Shown here piece after piece: positions 1 through 4,704 of a stretch of DNA of 5,283 bases (the first letter of the stretch is position 1; each line of letters starts with the position of its first letter). The translations under genes and the position numbers were made by a program. The notes under the pieces were generated by a model. That model was given only the letters and a program-made list of their open reading frames with translations, was not told where the DNA came from and did no database searches. The DNA is taken from contig CAMURM010000149.1 of the NCBI GenBank assembly GCA_947097535.1, forward strand, positions 1 to 5,283. The letters run 5' to 3'. Source of the DNA: an uncultured Selenomonas sp. (lineage in GTDB: Bacteria; Bacillota; Negativicutes; Selenomonadales; Selenomonadaceae).

Positions 1-398
1 GGCTTCTCGCTTGGGTCAAGGAACATGCCGTGCGCTCTCACCATGCGGTTCGTGCATGGGGATACACCGATGCGGTGCCCGATCTGATGGCGGTTGCAGC
101 GCTTCTCATATCGAAGCCTGGCGCATTGACCATCAGCGAGGCGTGGGCGATGGGCGTGCCGCTGATCCTGCATGAGCCGATTCCAGGGCCGGAGCTTGAG
201 AATGCGATGATTGCAAGCGAGCGCGGTACGGCGGTTTGGCTCGGCAAGGGCGAGAATCTGGCGGCTCTCGTCATGGGGTTGTTGGGGGACGCGTCGCGTC
301 TCGCCTCCATGCGCGAGGCGGCGCTTCTCGCAAGCCGCCCCGCAGCGGCGCAGGAGATCGCACAGTTTCTGCAGATGGCAGGCGCAAGCGTCGGTTGA
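1..398 (+). CDS. GT28/MurG-like glycolipid glycosyltransferase, C-terminal part
   Basis: This is the end of a gene that begins before the window; the frame is open from base 3 (CTT) to the TGA at 396-398, giving about 131 visible residues. The block reading GYTDAVPDLMAVAALLISKP followed by GALTISEAWAMG and then PIPGPELENA is the nucleotide-sugar-binding signature of the C-terminal GT-B domain in the monogalactosyldiacylglycerol synthase / processive diacylglycerol glucosyltransferase (UgtP-like) branch of GT28. These membrane-associated enzymes transfer a hexose from a UDP-sugar to a lipid acceptor. The family usually has GG where this protein has GA after KP. Relatives are about 370-400 residues, so roughly two thirds lies upstream. 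The GTG at 30 is an internal valine codon, not a start. The next gene begins 39 bp downstream with no terminator between, suggesting co-transcription. Donor and acceptor sugars cannot be told from this part. Confidence 0.85.
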   Translation, partial: LLAWVKEHAVRSHHAVRAWGYTDAVPDLMAVAALLISKPGALTISEAWAMGVPLILHEPIPGPELENAMIASERGTAVWLGKGENLAALVMGLLGDASRLASMREAALLASRPAAAQEIAQFLQMAGASVG

Positions 399-424
399 CG
401 AATATGGTTTTTACGATTTCGGGC

Positions 425-432
425 GAGGGTGG
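425..432 (+). promoter_or_regulatory. Ribosome binding site deciding the zinc-ribbon gene start
   Basis: GAGGGTGG lies five T residues before the GTG at 438-440. The alternative in-frame GTG at 429 falls inside this site and has no comparable site of its own, so 438 is preferred. Confidence 0.55.
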
Positions 433-437
433 TTTTT

Positions 438-884
438 GTGGCAGTATCGAAATTGGAAAAGGACGCGAACGGCGCGTTTCTCTGTCCGCAGTGCGGCAGG
501 CCACTTCGCACGGTTGAGGGCGGCACGGTCATGATCCGGGGCGGCAAGGCGGATTTGGAAGGCGTGAAGCCGCGCTACGAATGTGACAACTGCAGGGTGT
601 TTTATCGCGAGCTTCTGAATTCGGGCTATTACGATGCGTTCGATATGCCGAAGATCAAGGCGGTCGGCGATCTCGTGCCGACGATCCTGCGCGCCGATGT
701 CCAGGGACATGCGCCGTGTCCGCGCTGTGGCGGGCAGCTCGACCTCGTCGAGTGGACGCCCGTCCACATCGTGGACGGCAAGGCAGATATGGAGAACGTA
801 TCGTCGCACTTTCGCTGTGCGAGCTGCGACTCCATATTCCGTCGCATCGCCTCGACGGAATACTTCCAGTGGTCGGAGAAATAG
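438..884 (+). CDS. Tandem double zinc-ribbon protein, function unknown
   Basis: I do not recognise this 148-residue protein by name. It consists of two copies of one module. Module 1 has CPQCG at residues 16-20 and CDNC at 49-52; module 2 has CPRCG at 94-98 and CASC at 127-130. Cysteine spacing is identical in both (CxxC, 30 residues, CxxC), and the copies are exactly 78 residues apart. They also share a GKAD(L/M)E motif before the second cysteine pair and F(Y/R)R after it. Each module should bind one zinc ion as a zinc ribbon. There is no signal peptide or membrane segment, so it is probably cytoplasmic. It sits between a glycolipid glycosyltransferase and divIC on the same strand, 39 bp and 62 bp from them, so an operon is likely. 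A nucleic-acid or protein-binding role is possible, but nothing in the sequence shows it. The start at 438 is chosen over 429 from the ribosome binding site. Confidence 0.8.
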   Translation: MAVSKLEKDANGAFLCPQCGRPLRTVEGGTVMIRGGKADLEGVKPRYECDNCRVFYRELLNSGYYDAFDMPKIKAVGDLVPTILRADVQGHAPCPRCGGQLDLVEWTPVHIVDGKADMENVSSHFRCASCDSIFRRIASTEYFQWSEK

Positions 885-946
885 TTTTCAGAAGGCAGCG
901 CATAATCTGAGCGCGCCGAATACAGCGGGTTCGCAAAAAGGTCGTG

Positions 947-1249
947 ATGAAGGTGGCAGCGGAAAATAAGCGCAGGGGCAAGGGGCATCGACTCGATTGG
1001 TTCGTCGTCGTCGTTCTTTGCGTGCTCGGCTACTTCGCTTACACGATGATCGACCAGCAGATCCACCTGAACGAGCTCGACCGCGACTGCGCCGCCGCCC
1101 GCCAGCGTCTGGAAACGGCGCAGCGCGAGAACGCCGAGCTAAAGGATCTCAAGGCAAAGCTCGACGATCCCGTCTACATCGAAAAGACGGCAAGAGAAGA
1201 ACTCGGCATGACGCACGAAGGCGAGCTGCCATACATCGCGAAGAAATGA
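947..1249 (+). CDS. divIC: Septum formation initiator, DivIC/FtsB family
   Basis: A 100-residue bitopic membrane protein with the classic DivIC/FtsB layout. It has a short basic cytoplasmic N-terminus (KRRGKGHR), one membrane segment at about residues 18-36 (WFVVVVLCVLGYFAYTMI), a coiled coil at about 37-72 rich in Q, E, L and R, and a C-terminal DDPVYIEKTAREELGM block at 73-88 that is typical of the family. Such proteins join FtsL and DivIB/FtsQ in the divisome and help activate septal wall synthesis. The ATG at 947 lies five bases after AAAAAGG (935-941) and is preferred over the GTG one codon upstream. The gene ends in a strong terminator. In Bacillus divIC is followed directly by yabR; here a minus-strand antitoxin locus separates the two. 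DivIC and FtsB are hard to tell apart at this length, so the symbol follows the synteny. Confidence 0.9.
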   Translation: MKVAAENKRRGKGHRLDWFVVVVLCVLGYFAYTMIDQQIHLNELDRDCAAARQRLETAQRENAELKDLKAKLDDPVYIEKTAREELGMTHEGELPYIAKK

Positions 1250-1300
1250 AAAGGTGCTGCGGCATGAGTTGTGTGAGACTCATGCGACAGCACCTTTTTT
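1249..1300 (+). terminator. Terminator after divIC, probably bidirectional
   Basis: A long hairpin begins at the divIC stop codon. An outer 11-bp stem (1249-1259 with 1288-1298) and an inner perfect 8-bp stem (GCATGAGT 1262-1269 with ACTCATGC 1278-1285) are separated by a 2x2 internal loop and closed by an 8-nt loop. The right arm ends in six T residues (1295-1300). Read from the other strand, the hairpin ends in CCTTTTC, so it can also stop minus-strand transcripts from the antitoxin/toxin remnant. Confidence 0.9.
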
Positions 1301-1305
1301 GCTTG

Positions 1306-1391
1306 TTATTGCGGTGGGAAAAGTTGGTCAAGCATATCGCGCGGCGTGAGGAAACGAGCACGTTTGTATCAATGACGGCATAGCATGTCAT
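1306..1391 (-). pseudogene. Remnant of a PIN-domain toxin gene, internally deleted
   Basis: This is the partner position of the antitoxin: the ATG (1391-1389) overlaps the antitoxin stop as ATGA. The first 14 codons read MTCYAVIDTNVLVS, the first beta-strand and catalytic-Asp motif (DTN) of PIN toxins of the COG1569 'putative toxin component, PIN family' group. About 40 bp in, the frame shifts, and the other frame gives LTPRDMLDQLFPPQ and TAA at 1308-1306, which resembles the usual end of such proteins (TPxEML). Full-length relatives are about 130-140 residues, so roughly 110 central residues, including the remaining catalytic acids, are missing. The junction lies near 1349-1352 in GTTTCCTCACG. 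Continuing in the ATG frame gives only antisense read-through across the terminator into divIC. Recognition of both ends is from memory of the family; the product cannot be an active nuclease. Confidence 0.75.
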
Positions 1392-1675
1392 GATGGTTTT
1401 CTCGCCTCAGCGATTTCTGCATTGATTTCCTCCAAGGTCATCTCAGAGATACCGTGCTGCTGTGCGATCTCGGAAGCTCGCTTTATAGCGTGTGTGGCGC
1501 GAGAAGCAGGCGCTTCGTCCAACTGCATGCGGAACGGAATGCCGCGTTCTCGCACGAGGCGGGACATGCACATGCGCAGATATGTCGGGAGATCCATACC
1601 GAGCGCATTGCAGATTTCCACCGCTTTTGAACGCTCGACTTCATCTGTACGGAATTGCACCAGGGCATTCGCCAT
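1388..1675 (-). CDS. RelB/DinJ-family antitoxin, orphaned
   Basis: A 95-residue protein with the RelB/DinJ layout. The N-terminal ribbon-helix-helix region, residues 1-48, has the beta-strand NALVQFRTD, a helix over EVERSKAVEICNALG, then MDLPTYLRMCMSRLVRERGIPF, whose ending in GIPF is very typical. A charged C-terminal tail carries MTLEEINAEIAEAR (79-92), the segment that normally wraps the toxin. In intact systems the antitoxin neutralises its toxin and represses its own promoter as a dimer. The ATG at 1675-1673 is five bases after a perfect AGGAGGTGA; the GTG three codons upstream lies inside that site. The stop overlaps the toxin remnant start (ATGA), a normal two-gene TA layout. The reading frame is intact although its toxin is destroyed. 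It interrupts the divIC-yabR pair and runs against both, which suggests acquisition by transfer. Confidence 0.85.
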   Translation of the reverse strand: MANALVQFRTDEVERSKAVEICNALGMDLPTYLRMCMSRLVRERGIPFRMQLDEAPASRATHAIKRASEIAQQHGISEMTLEEINAEIAEARKPS

Positions 1676-1680
1676 GAGAA

Positions 1681-1689
1681 TCACCTCCT
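1681..1689 (-). promoter_or_regulatory. Ribosome binding site of the antitoxin gene
   Basis: TCACCTCCT on the plus strand reads AGGAGGTGA on the coding strand, a near-perfect anti-16S match five bases before ATG 1675-1673. It fixes the start and rules out the GTG at 1684, which it contains. Confidence 0.85.
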
Positions 1690-1698
1690 GTTTCTTTC

Positions 1699-1727
1699 AG
1701 TATAGCATCAGAAGAAAACATATGCAA
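1699..1727 (-). promoter_or_regulatory. Promoter of the antitoxin gene
   Basis: On the minus strand TATACT (1704-1699) is preceded by TGC, forming an extended -10 element. TTGCAT (1727-1722) sits exactly 17 bp upstream as a weak -35. The expected transcript starts a few bases before the ribosome binding site. The surrounding DNA is clearly more AT-rich than the flanking genes. Confidence 0.55.
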
Positions 1728-1738
1728 TCAAATGTTTT
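1715..1738. promoter_or_regulatory. Candidate antitoxin operator, inverted repeat over the -35
   Basis: AAAACAT (1715-1721) and ATGTTTT (1732-1738) form a perfect 7-bp inverted repeat with a 10-bp spacer. The -35 hexamer TTGCAT lies entirely within the spacer. Ribbon-helix-helix antitoxins of this family bind such palindromes to repress their own operon, so occupancy here would block RNA polymerase. That it is the operator is inference from position and symmetry. Confidence 0.5.
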
Positions 1739-1803
1739 TCTTTGTTCATGGTTATGGATAATGTGTACTTGCTTGATTTTTCACGTTTTGCGTGGGGATT
1801 TCC

Positions 1804-1833
1804 TTGACAGCGCAAAAGGCGCGAGAGTATAAT
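1804..1833 (+). promoter_or_regulatory. Consensus sigma-A promoter for yabR
   Basis: A perfect TTGACA (1804-1809) and a perfect TATAAT (1828-1833) are separated by 18 bp. Transcription should start near 1840, leaving a leader of about 84 nt before yabR. Having its own strong promoter fits yabR being cut off from divIC by the terminator and the minus-strand insert. Confidence 0.85.
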
Positions 1834-1844
1834 AAGAAAGCACG

Positions 1845-1892
1845 CTCAGCGCGGGAGAAGGCGCTGGGAGGAGGGGAGGCTGACGGGGTCAG
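1845..1892 (+). promoter_or_regulatory. Structured 5' leader of yabR: two hairpins
   Basis: The predicted leader contains an 8-bp stem (1845-1852 with 1861-1868, one G-U pair, 8-nt loop) and a 5-bp stem CTGAC/GTCAG (1880-1884 with 1888-1892) closed by GGG. No T-run follows either, so they are not terminators. A purine-rich strip GGGAGGAGGGGAGG separates them. A role in mRNA stability or control by an RNA-binding protein is possible but unproven. Confidence 0.4.
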
Positions 1893-1909
1893 TTTCTCAC
1901 AGTATGATT

Positions 1910-1916
1910 AAGGAGG
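1910..1916 (+). promoter_or_regulatory. Ribosome binding site for the TTG start of yabR
   Basis: AAGGAGG ends seven bases before TTG 1924-1926. No ATG or GTG at a suitable distance fits the S1 domain, so this site settles the TTG start. Confidence 0.85.
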
Positions 1917-1923
1917 AAATAAT

Positions 1924-2379
1924 TTGTCCATTGAAGTAGGCAGTATTGTTGAGGGTGTGGTGACGGGCATCACGAATTTCGGGGCGTTCGTCGAGCTGCC
2001 TGAGGGGAAGGTCGGTCTTGTCCATATCTCCGAGGTTGCGGATGAGTATGTGAGGGACGTGCATGATTTCCTCAAGGAGAAGGACAAGGTGAAGGTCAAG
2101 GTCTTGACGGTCGATGATCGCGGCAAGATCGGGCTTTCCATCAAACAACTGCAGGAAAAGAAGCCGATGGAGAAGAAGGTCGGAGAAGCTCCGCGCCGTC
2201 CGATGCCGCCGCGCCGCAGTGCGGGCGGGGACTTCAAGCGACAGGGGCGTTTTAGTCCGGGCAGTGCCTCCTTTGAAGACAAATTGTCGCGTTTCCTCAA
2301 GGACAGCGATGAAAGGCTGACGGACTTGCGCCGCAAGACGGATTCCAAGCGCGGTGGCCGCGGTTCGCGCAGGGATTAA
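1924..2379 (+). CDS. yabR: S1-domain RNA-binding protein (YabR-like)
   Basis: A 151-residue protein beginning with a single S1 (OB-fold) RNA-binding domain at residues 1-74. Its hallmarks are VGSIVEGVVTGITNFGAFVEL, then GLVHISEVAD and a KVKVLTVDDRGKIGLSIK strand. The remainder (about 77-151) is a low-complexity basic tail rich in Arg, Lys, Pro and Gly, with stretches such as PRRPMPPRR and KRGGRGSRRD. It is likely disordered and able to add non-specific RNA contacts. YabR and the related YugI of Bacillus are small S1 proteins linked to ribosomes or RNA; the precise role is not settled. Synteny with divIC upstream and tilS-hpt-ftsH downstream supports the YabR assignment. It has its own promoter and terminator, so it appears monocistronic. 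The start is TTG, set by AAGGAGG seven bases upstream. Confidence 0.88.
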   Translation: MSIEVGSIVEGVVTGITNFGAFVELPEGKVGLVHISEVADEYVRDVHDFLKEKDKVKVKVLTVDDRGKIGLSIKQLQEKKPMEKKVGEAPRRPMPPRRSAGGDFKRQGRFSPGSASFEDKLSRFLKDSDERLTDLRRKTDSKRGGRGSRRD

Positions 2380-2386
2380 CTGCATA

Positions 2387-2420
2387 GAAAAGCACTCTTT
2401 CGAGGAGTGCTTTTCCTGTT
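2387..2420 (+). terminator. Terminator after yabR
   Basis: GAAAAGCACTC (2387-2397) pairs perfectly with GAGTGCTTTTC (2405-2415) around a 7-nt loop. The right arm carries TTTT, and the downstream bases are CTGTT. It begins eight bases after the yabR stop and separates yabR from tilS. Confidence 0.88.
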
Positions 2421-2515
2421 CTTATGCACTTTGTCGCTTGCCTTGCTGCGTTTGACGGATATTTCGGGCAAGGCTGAGGTTTCAGAGCGCTCGGTTGGGA
2501 ATGAGGGAGAGCTTC

Positions 2516-3988
2516 ATGCTGGAAAAAGTCCTGGCTTTTTGCGAGGAGCACGAGCTTCTTGCACGCGGCTCTTCCGTCGTTGTCGCCGTTTCGGGCGGCG
2601 CGGATTCGATGGCGCTTTTAGACCTGCTGCTGCGTCTGCGGGAGCCTTTGGCGCTCAGCGTGCATGCGGCGCACTTCGAGCACGGCATCCGCGGCGAGGC
2701 TTCGGTCGAGGATGCGCGCTATGTCGTGCGCTTCTGCCGCTTGCGGGGCGTCGCCTGCAGCGTTGAGGCGGCGTCTGTGCCGCAGTATGCGCGTGAGAAT
2801 AAGATTTCTTTGGAGACGGCGGCGCGCGAGCTGCGCTACGCGTTTTTGCGCCGCGTGAAGGAACGTGTCGGCGCGCAGGTGATCGCCGTCGCGCACCATG
2901 CGGACGATCAGGCGGAAACGGTGCTGCTGCATCTCCTGCGCGGCGCGGGGCTGCACGGGATCGCGGGCATGCTGCCGCGCGCGGGCGACGTCATGCGGCC
3001 TCTGCTCTCGTGCACGAAGGCGGAGCTTATGGCTTACTGCGAGGCGCGCGGCATCGAGGTGCGCCATGATGCGACGAACGATGCGGCGGACGCGCGGCGC
3101 AACTACCTGCGGCTTGAGGTCATGCCGCGTCTCGCCGCGCATATCAATGCGGCTGTGGGCGCGGCGCTCGTGCGCCTCGCGGACGCTGCGCGCGCGGACG
3201 ACGCGCTGCTCGATGAACTCGCGCAGGCGGCGTTCGTGCGCGTAGTTTGCGCGGCAAGTGGTGAGGCGTACGCGAGGGACGCGAAGCGCCTCGCGCTTTC
3301 GCGCGCGGCGTTTCGCGCCGAGCCTCTCGCGCTGCAGCGGCGCCTTGTGCGCCTCGCCATGCAAACCTTCGTTGATGAGGCGCACGATTGGGGCTATCGT
3401 CAGGTCGAGCAGGTGCGCCGCCTGCTGACGGGGCGGCGCGGCGGGCTCATGTGGAACTTGCCCGGCCGCGTGCGTTTCTCGCTCACTTGGGATCAAGGTA
3501 TTTTTGCCGCCGTGCCTGCGCCTTCGTGCAAGAGTGAGGCACGAGCGGTGGGCGGCGGCGAGGAAGCGGCGGCGATGCCTGCCGTGCCGCTGCAGGTGCC
3601 GGGCACGACGCGCCTGCCCGCGCTCGGCATTACGCTCGTCGCGGACTTCGTCGAGGCGCGCGTGGTGACGGACGGGCGCACGGAGATTTATTGTGCGGCG
3701 CGTGCGCTCACAGGCGCCTGCGTGCGCACGCGCCGCGCGGGCGACCGCGTGCGCCTCGCGCACGGCACGAAGAAGCTCAAAGCTTTCTTCATCGACGAGC
3801 ATGTGCCGCGCGCTGCGCGCGACCGCGTGCCGCTCGTCGACGCGCAAGAAGGAATCGTCTGGGCGGTCGGCATGCGGCGCTTTTTGCCCGCAATGGTGGA
3901 GGGCAGGGAGGCGATCGTGCGCCTCACTGCTGTTTTTGAAAAAGGAGCATACGACCATGCACAAGGATTTGGAGAAGATTCTTTTTGA
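2516..3988 (+). CDS. tilS: tRNA(Ile)-lysidine synthase TilS
   Basis: TilS uses ATP to attach lysine to C34 of tRNA-Ile2 (CAU anticodon), changing its decoding from AUG to AUA and its charging from Met to Ile. It is essential and cytoplasmic. The 490-residue product has the N-type ATP pyrophosphatase P-loop SGGADS at residues 26-31, then HFEHGIRG, SLETAARELRYAFL and AHHADDQAETVLLHLLRGAG, all characteristic of the catalytic domain. NYLRLEVMPRL marks the domain's end, and the C-terminal tRNA-binding domain shows GDR at 409-411 and KKLK at 419-422 followed by FFIDEHVPRAARDRVPLV. An Ala/Gly/Pro-rich linker lies around residues 338-365. ATG 2516 follows GAGGGAG by six bases; in-frame TTG 2495 and ATG 2501 lack such a site. 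Base composition is strikingly GC-rich. The end overlaps hpt by 32 bp. I see no convincing promoter in the 2421-2515 gap. Confidence 0.95.
   Translation: MLEKVLAFCEEHELLARGSSVVVAVSGGADSMALLDLLLRLREPLALSVHAAHFEHGIRGEASVEDARYVVRFCRLRGVACSVEAASVPQYARENKISLETAARELRYAFLRRVKERVGAQVIAVAHHADDQAETVLLHLLRGAGLHGIAGMLPRAGDVMRPLLSCTKAELMAYCEARGIEVRHDATNDAADARRNYLRLEVMPRLAAHINAAVGAALVRLADAARADDALLDELAQAAFVRVVCAASGEAYARDAKRLALSRAAFRAEPLALQRRLVRLAMQTFVDEAHDWGYRQVEQVRRLLTGRRGGLMWNLPGRVRFSLTWDQGIFAAVPAPSCKSEARAVGGGEEAAAMPAVPLQVPGTTRLPALGITLVADFVEARVVTDGRTEIYCAARALTGACVRTRRAGDRVRLAHGTKKLKAFFIDEHVPRAARDRVPLVDAQEGIVWAVGMRRFLPAMVEGREAIVRLTAVFEKGAYDHAQGFGEDSF
3941..3947 (+). promoter_or_regulatory. Ribosome binding site of hpt, inside tilS
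   Basis: AAAGGAG lies nine bases before ATG 3957-3959 and within the last codons of tilS. It fixes the hpt start and allows ribosomes finishing tilS to aid hpt initiation. Confidence 0.75.
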
Positions 3989-4496
3989 TGAGGCTGAGCT
4001 CGCCGCGATGGTGGCGCGGCTCGGGCAAGAGATCACGCGCGACTATGCGGGCGAGGAGATCTACGCCGTCGGCATTCTCAAGGGCGCCGTGCTCTTCTAC
4101 GCTGATCTCGTGCGCGCCATCGACCTGCCCGTGACGCTCGATTTCATGCAGCTTTCGAGCTACGGCGGCGGCACGAGCTCGACGGGCGACGTGCAGATCC
4201 TCCTCGACCTCGCCAAGAGCGTCGCGGGGCGCAACATCCTGCTCATCGAGGACATTGTGGACTCGGGGCTTTCCATGCACTACCTGATGGAGAACTTCCG
4301 CCACAGGAAGGCGAAGAGCGTCAGGCTCTGTTCGCTCCTGAGCAAGCCGTCGCGGCGCAAGGTCGACGTGCAGGTCGACTACTGCGGCGCCGAGGTGCCC
4401 GACGCCTTCCTCGTCGGCTACGGGCTCGACTACGATCAGAAGTACAGAAACCTGCCGTACCTCGGCATCTTGAAGTCCGAGATTTACAGCAAGTGA
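3957..4496 (+). CDS. hpt: Hypoxanthine phosphoribosyltransferase
   Basis: A cytoplasmic purine salvage enzyme that joins hypoxanthine (and usually guanine) to PRPP, giving IMP or GMP and pyrophosphate. The 179-residue length is normal for bacterial HPRT. Motifs in order are the LKG pyrophosphate loop at residues 41-43 (VGILKGAVLFYADL), the flexible SSYGGGTSSTG loop at 67-77, the PRPP-binding signature LLIEDIVDSG at 95-104 with both acidic residues (E98, D99), and near the C-terminus VGYGLDYDQKYRNLPYLGIL, which stacks on the purine and binds magnesium. The start ATG lies 32 bp inside the tilS end, so the two genes are surely co-transcribed and probably translationally coupled. In Bacillus subtilis HprT has been reported to act with TilS as an activator of ftsH, the next gene here. 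No clear terminator follows, so read-through into ftsH is possible. Confidence 0.96.
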   Translation: MHKDLEKILFDEAELAAMVARLGQEITRDYAGEEIYAVGILKGAVLFYADLVRAIDLPVTLDFMQLSSYGGGTSSTGDVQILLDLAKSVAGRNILLIEDIVDSGLSMHYLMENFRHRKAKSVRLCSLLSKPSRRKVDVQVDYCGAEVPDAFLVGYGLDYDQKYRNLPYLGILKSEIYSK

Positions 4497-4537
4497 TTGG
4501 CGACGATTGGTATAGGATGAGAAAGCCGGGAGCTCTT

Positions 4538-4564
4538 GCGAAATATCGCGAATATCGTGCGAAA
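4538..4564 (+). repeat. Tandem GCGAA-type repeats before the ftsH promoter
   Basis: GCGAAATATC (4538-4547) is followed directly by GCGAATATC (4548-4556), then GTGCGAAA ending at 4564. The array ends four bases before the -35 hexamer, where a transcriptional activator would commonly sit. The word GCGAAA recurs in both leader repeats downstream. A binding role is inference. Confidence 0.45.
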
Positions 4565-4568
4565 GGAT

Positions 4569-4597
4569 TTGTCTAACCCCTGTTTTAATGCTATAAT
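4569..4597 (+). promoter_or_regulatory. Promoter of ftsH with extended -10
   Basis: A perfect TATAAT (4592-4597) preceded by TGC (4589-4591) forms an extended -10. TTGTCT (4569-4574) is a four-of-six -35 at a 17-bp spacing. The predicted start near 4604 would give ftsH a leader of about 208 nt. The weak -35 leaves room for activator control. Confidence 0.75.
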
Positions 4598-4632
4598 GAA
4601 ACGCTGTAGAGGTTTTTTGTTTCGATAGAAAA

Positions 4633-4669
4633 AGGCGCGTTTCGCGCTTCTCGGCGAAACATTCATATG
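4633..4669 (+). repeat. ftsH leader repeat, copy 1 (37 bp)
   Basis: This copy matches the second at 31 of 37 positions; the last 16 bases (GCGAAACATTCATATG) are identical. It contains an inverted repeat GTTTCGC (4639-4645) / GCGAAAC (4654-4660). An alternative 6-bp hairpin pairs 4634-4639 with 4643-4648 around TTT. The two pairings exclude each other. Confidence 0.75.
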
Positions 4670-4673
4670 TATC

Positions 4674-4704
4674 TATATACGTTGTGCAATGTGCATTGTA
4701 TATA
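4674..4704. repeat. AT-rich palindrome between the leader repeats
   Basis: TATATAC (4674-4680) and GTATATA (4698-4704) are perfect inverted repeats. Inside them TGCA (4685-4688) can pair with TGCA (4692-4695) around a 3-nt loop after an internal bulge. It could form a hairpin in RNA, or mark a protein site in DNA. Confidence 0.5.

Noticed and set aside
1149..1391. Treating the 80-codon minus-strand frame after the antitoxin as an intact small toxin
   Set aside because: Only the first 14 residues look like a PIN toxin. After the junction the frame runs through a terminator and antisense divIC, while the toxin C-terminus continues in another frame.
1782..1794. Small inverted repeat CACG-TTTTG-CGTG before the yabR -35
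   Set aside because: Four base pairs only, easily chance; no further symmetry around it.
1880..1908. A second promoter for yabR (CTGACG, 17 bp, TATGAT)
   Set aside because: The transcript would begin inside the ribosome binding site, and a perfect promoter lies upstream.
2387..2415. CIRCE-like heat-shock operator (AGCACTC...GAGTGCT)
   Set aside because: CIRCE has a 9-bp spacer and TTAGCACTC/GAGTGCTAA arms. Here the spacer is 7 bp, the arms are flanked by AAA/TTT, and the position right after a stop codon with a T-run fits a terminator.
2452..2480. tilS promoter from TTGACG at 2452-2457
   Set aside because: No acceptable -10 lies 16-18 bp downstream (TGAGGT is the best).
2618..4036. A 472-codon open frame on the minus strand
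   Set aside because: It is antisense to tilS and exists because GC-rich codons produce few stops on the opposite strand. The translation is dominated by Arg, His and Ala with no recognisable domain, while the plus strand encodes clear TilS motifs.
3693..4496. An N-terminally extended hpt starting inside tilS
   Set aside because: The extra residues are an out-of-frame reading of tilS. HPRT motifs begin after ATG 3957, which has its own ribosome binding site and gives the normal family length.
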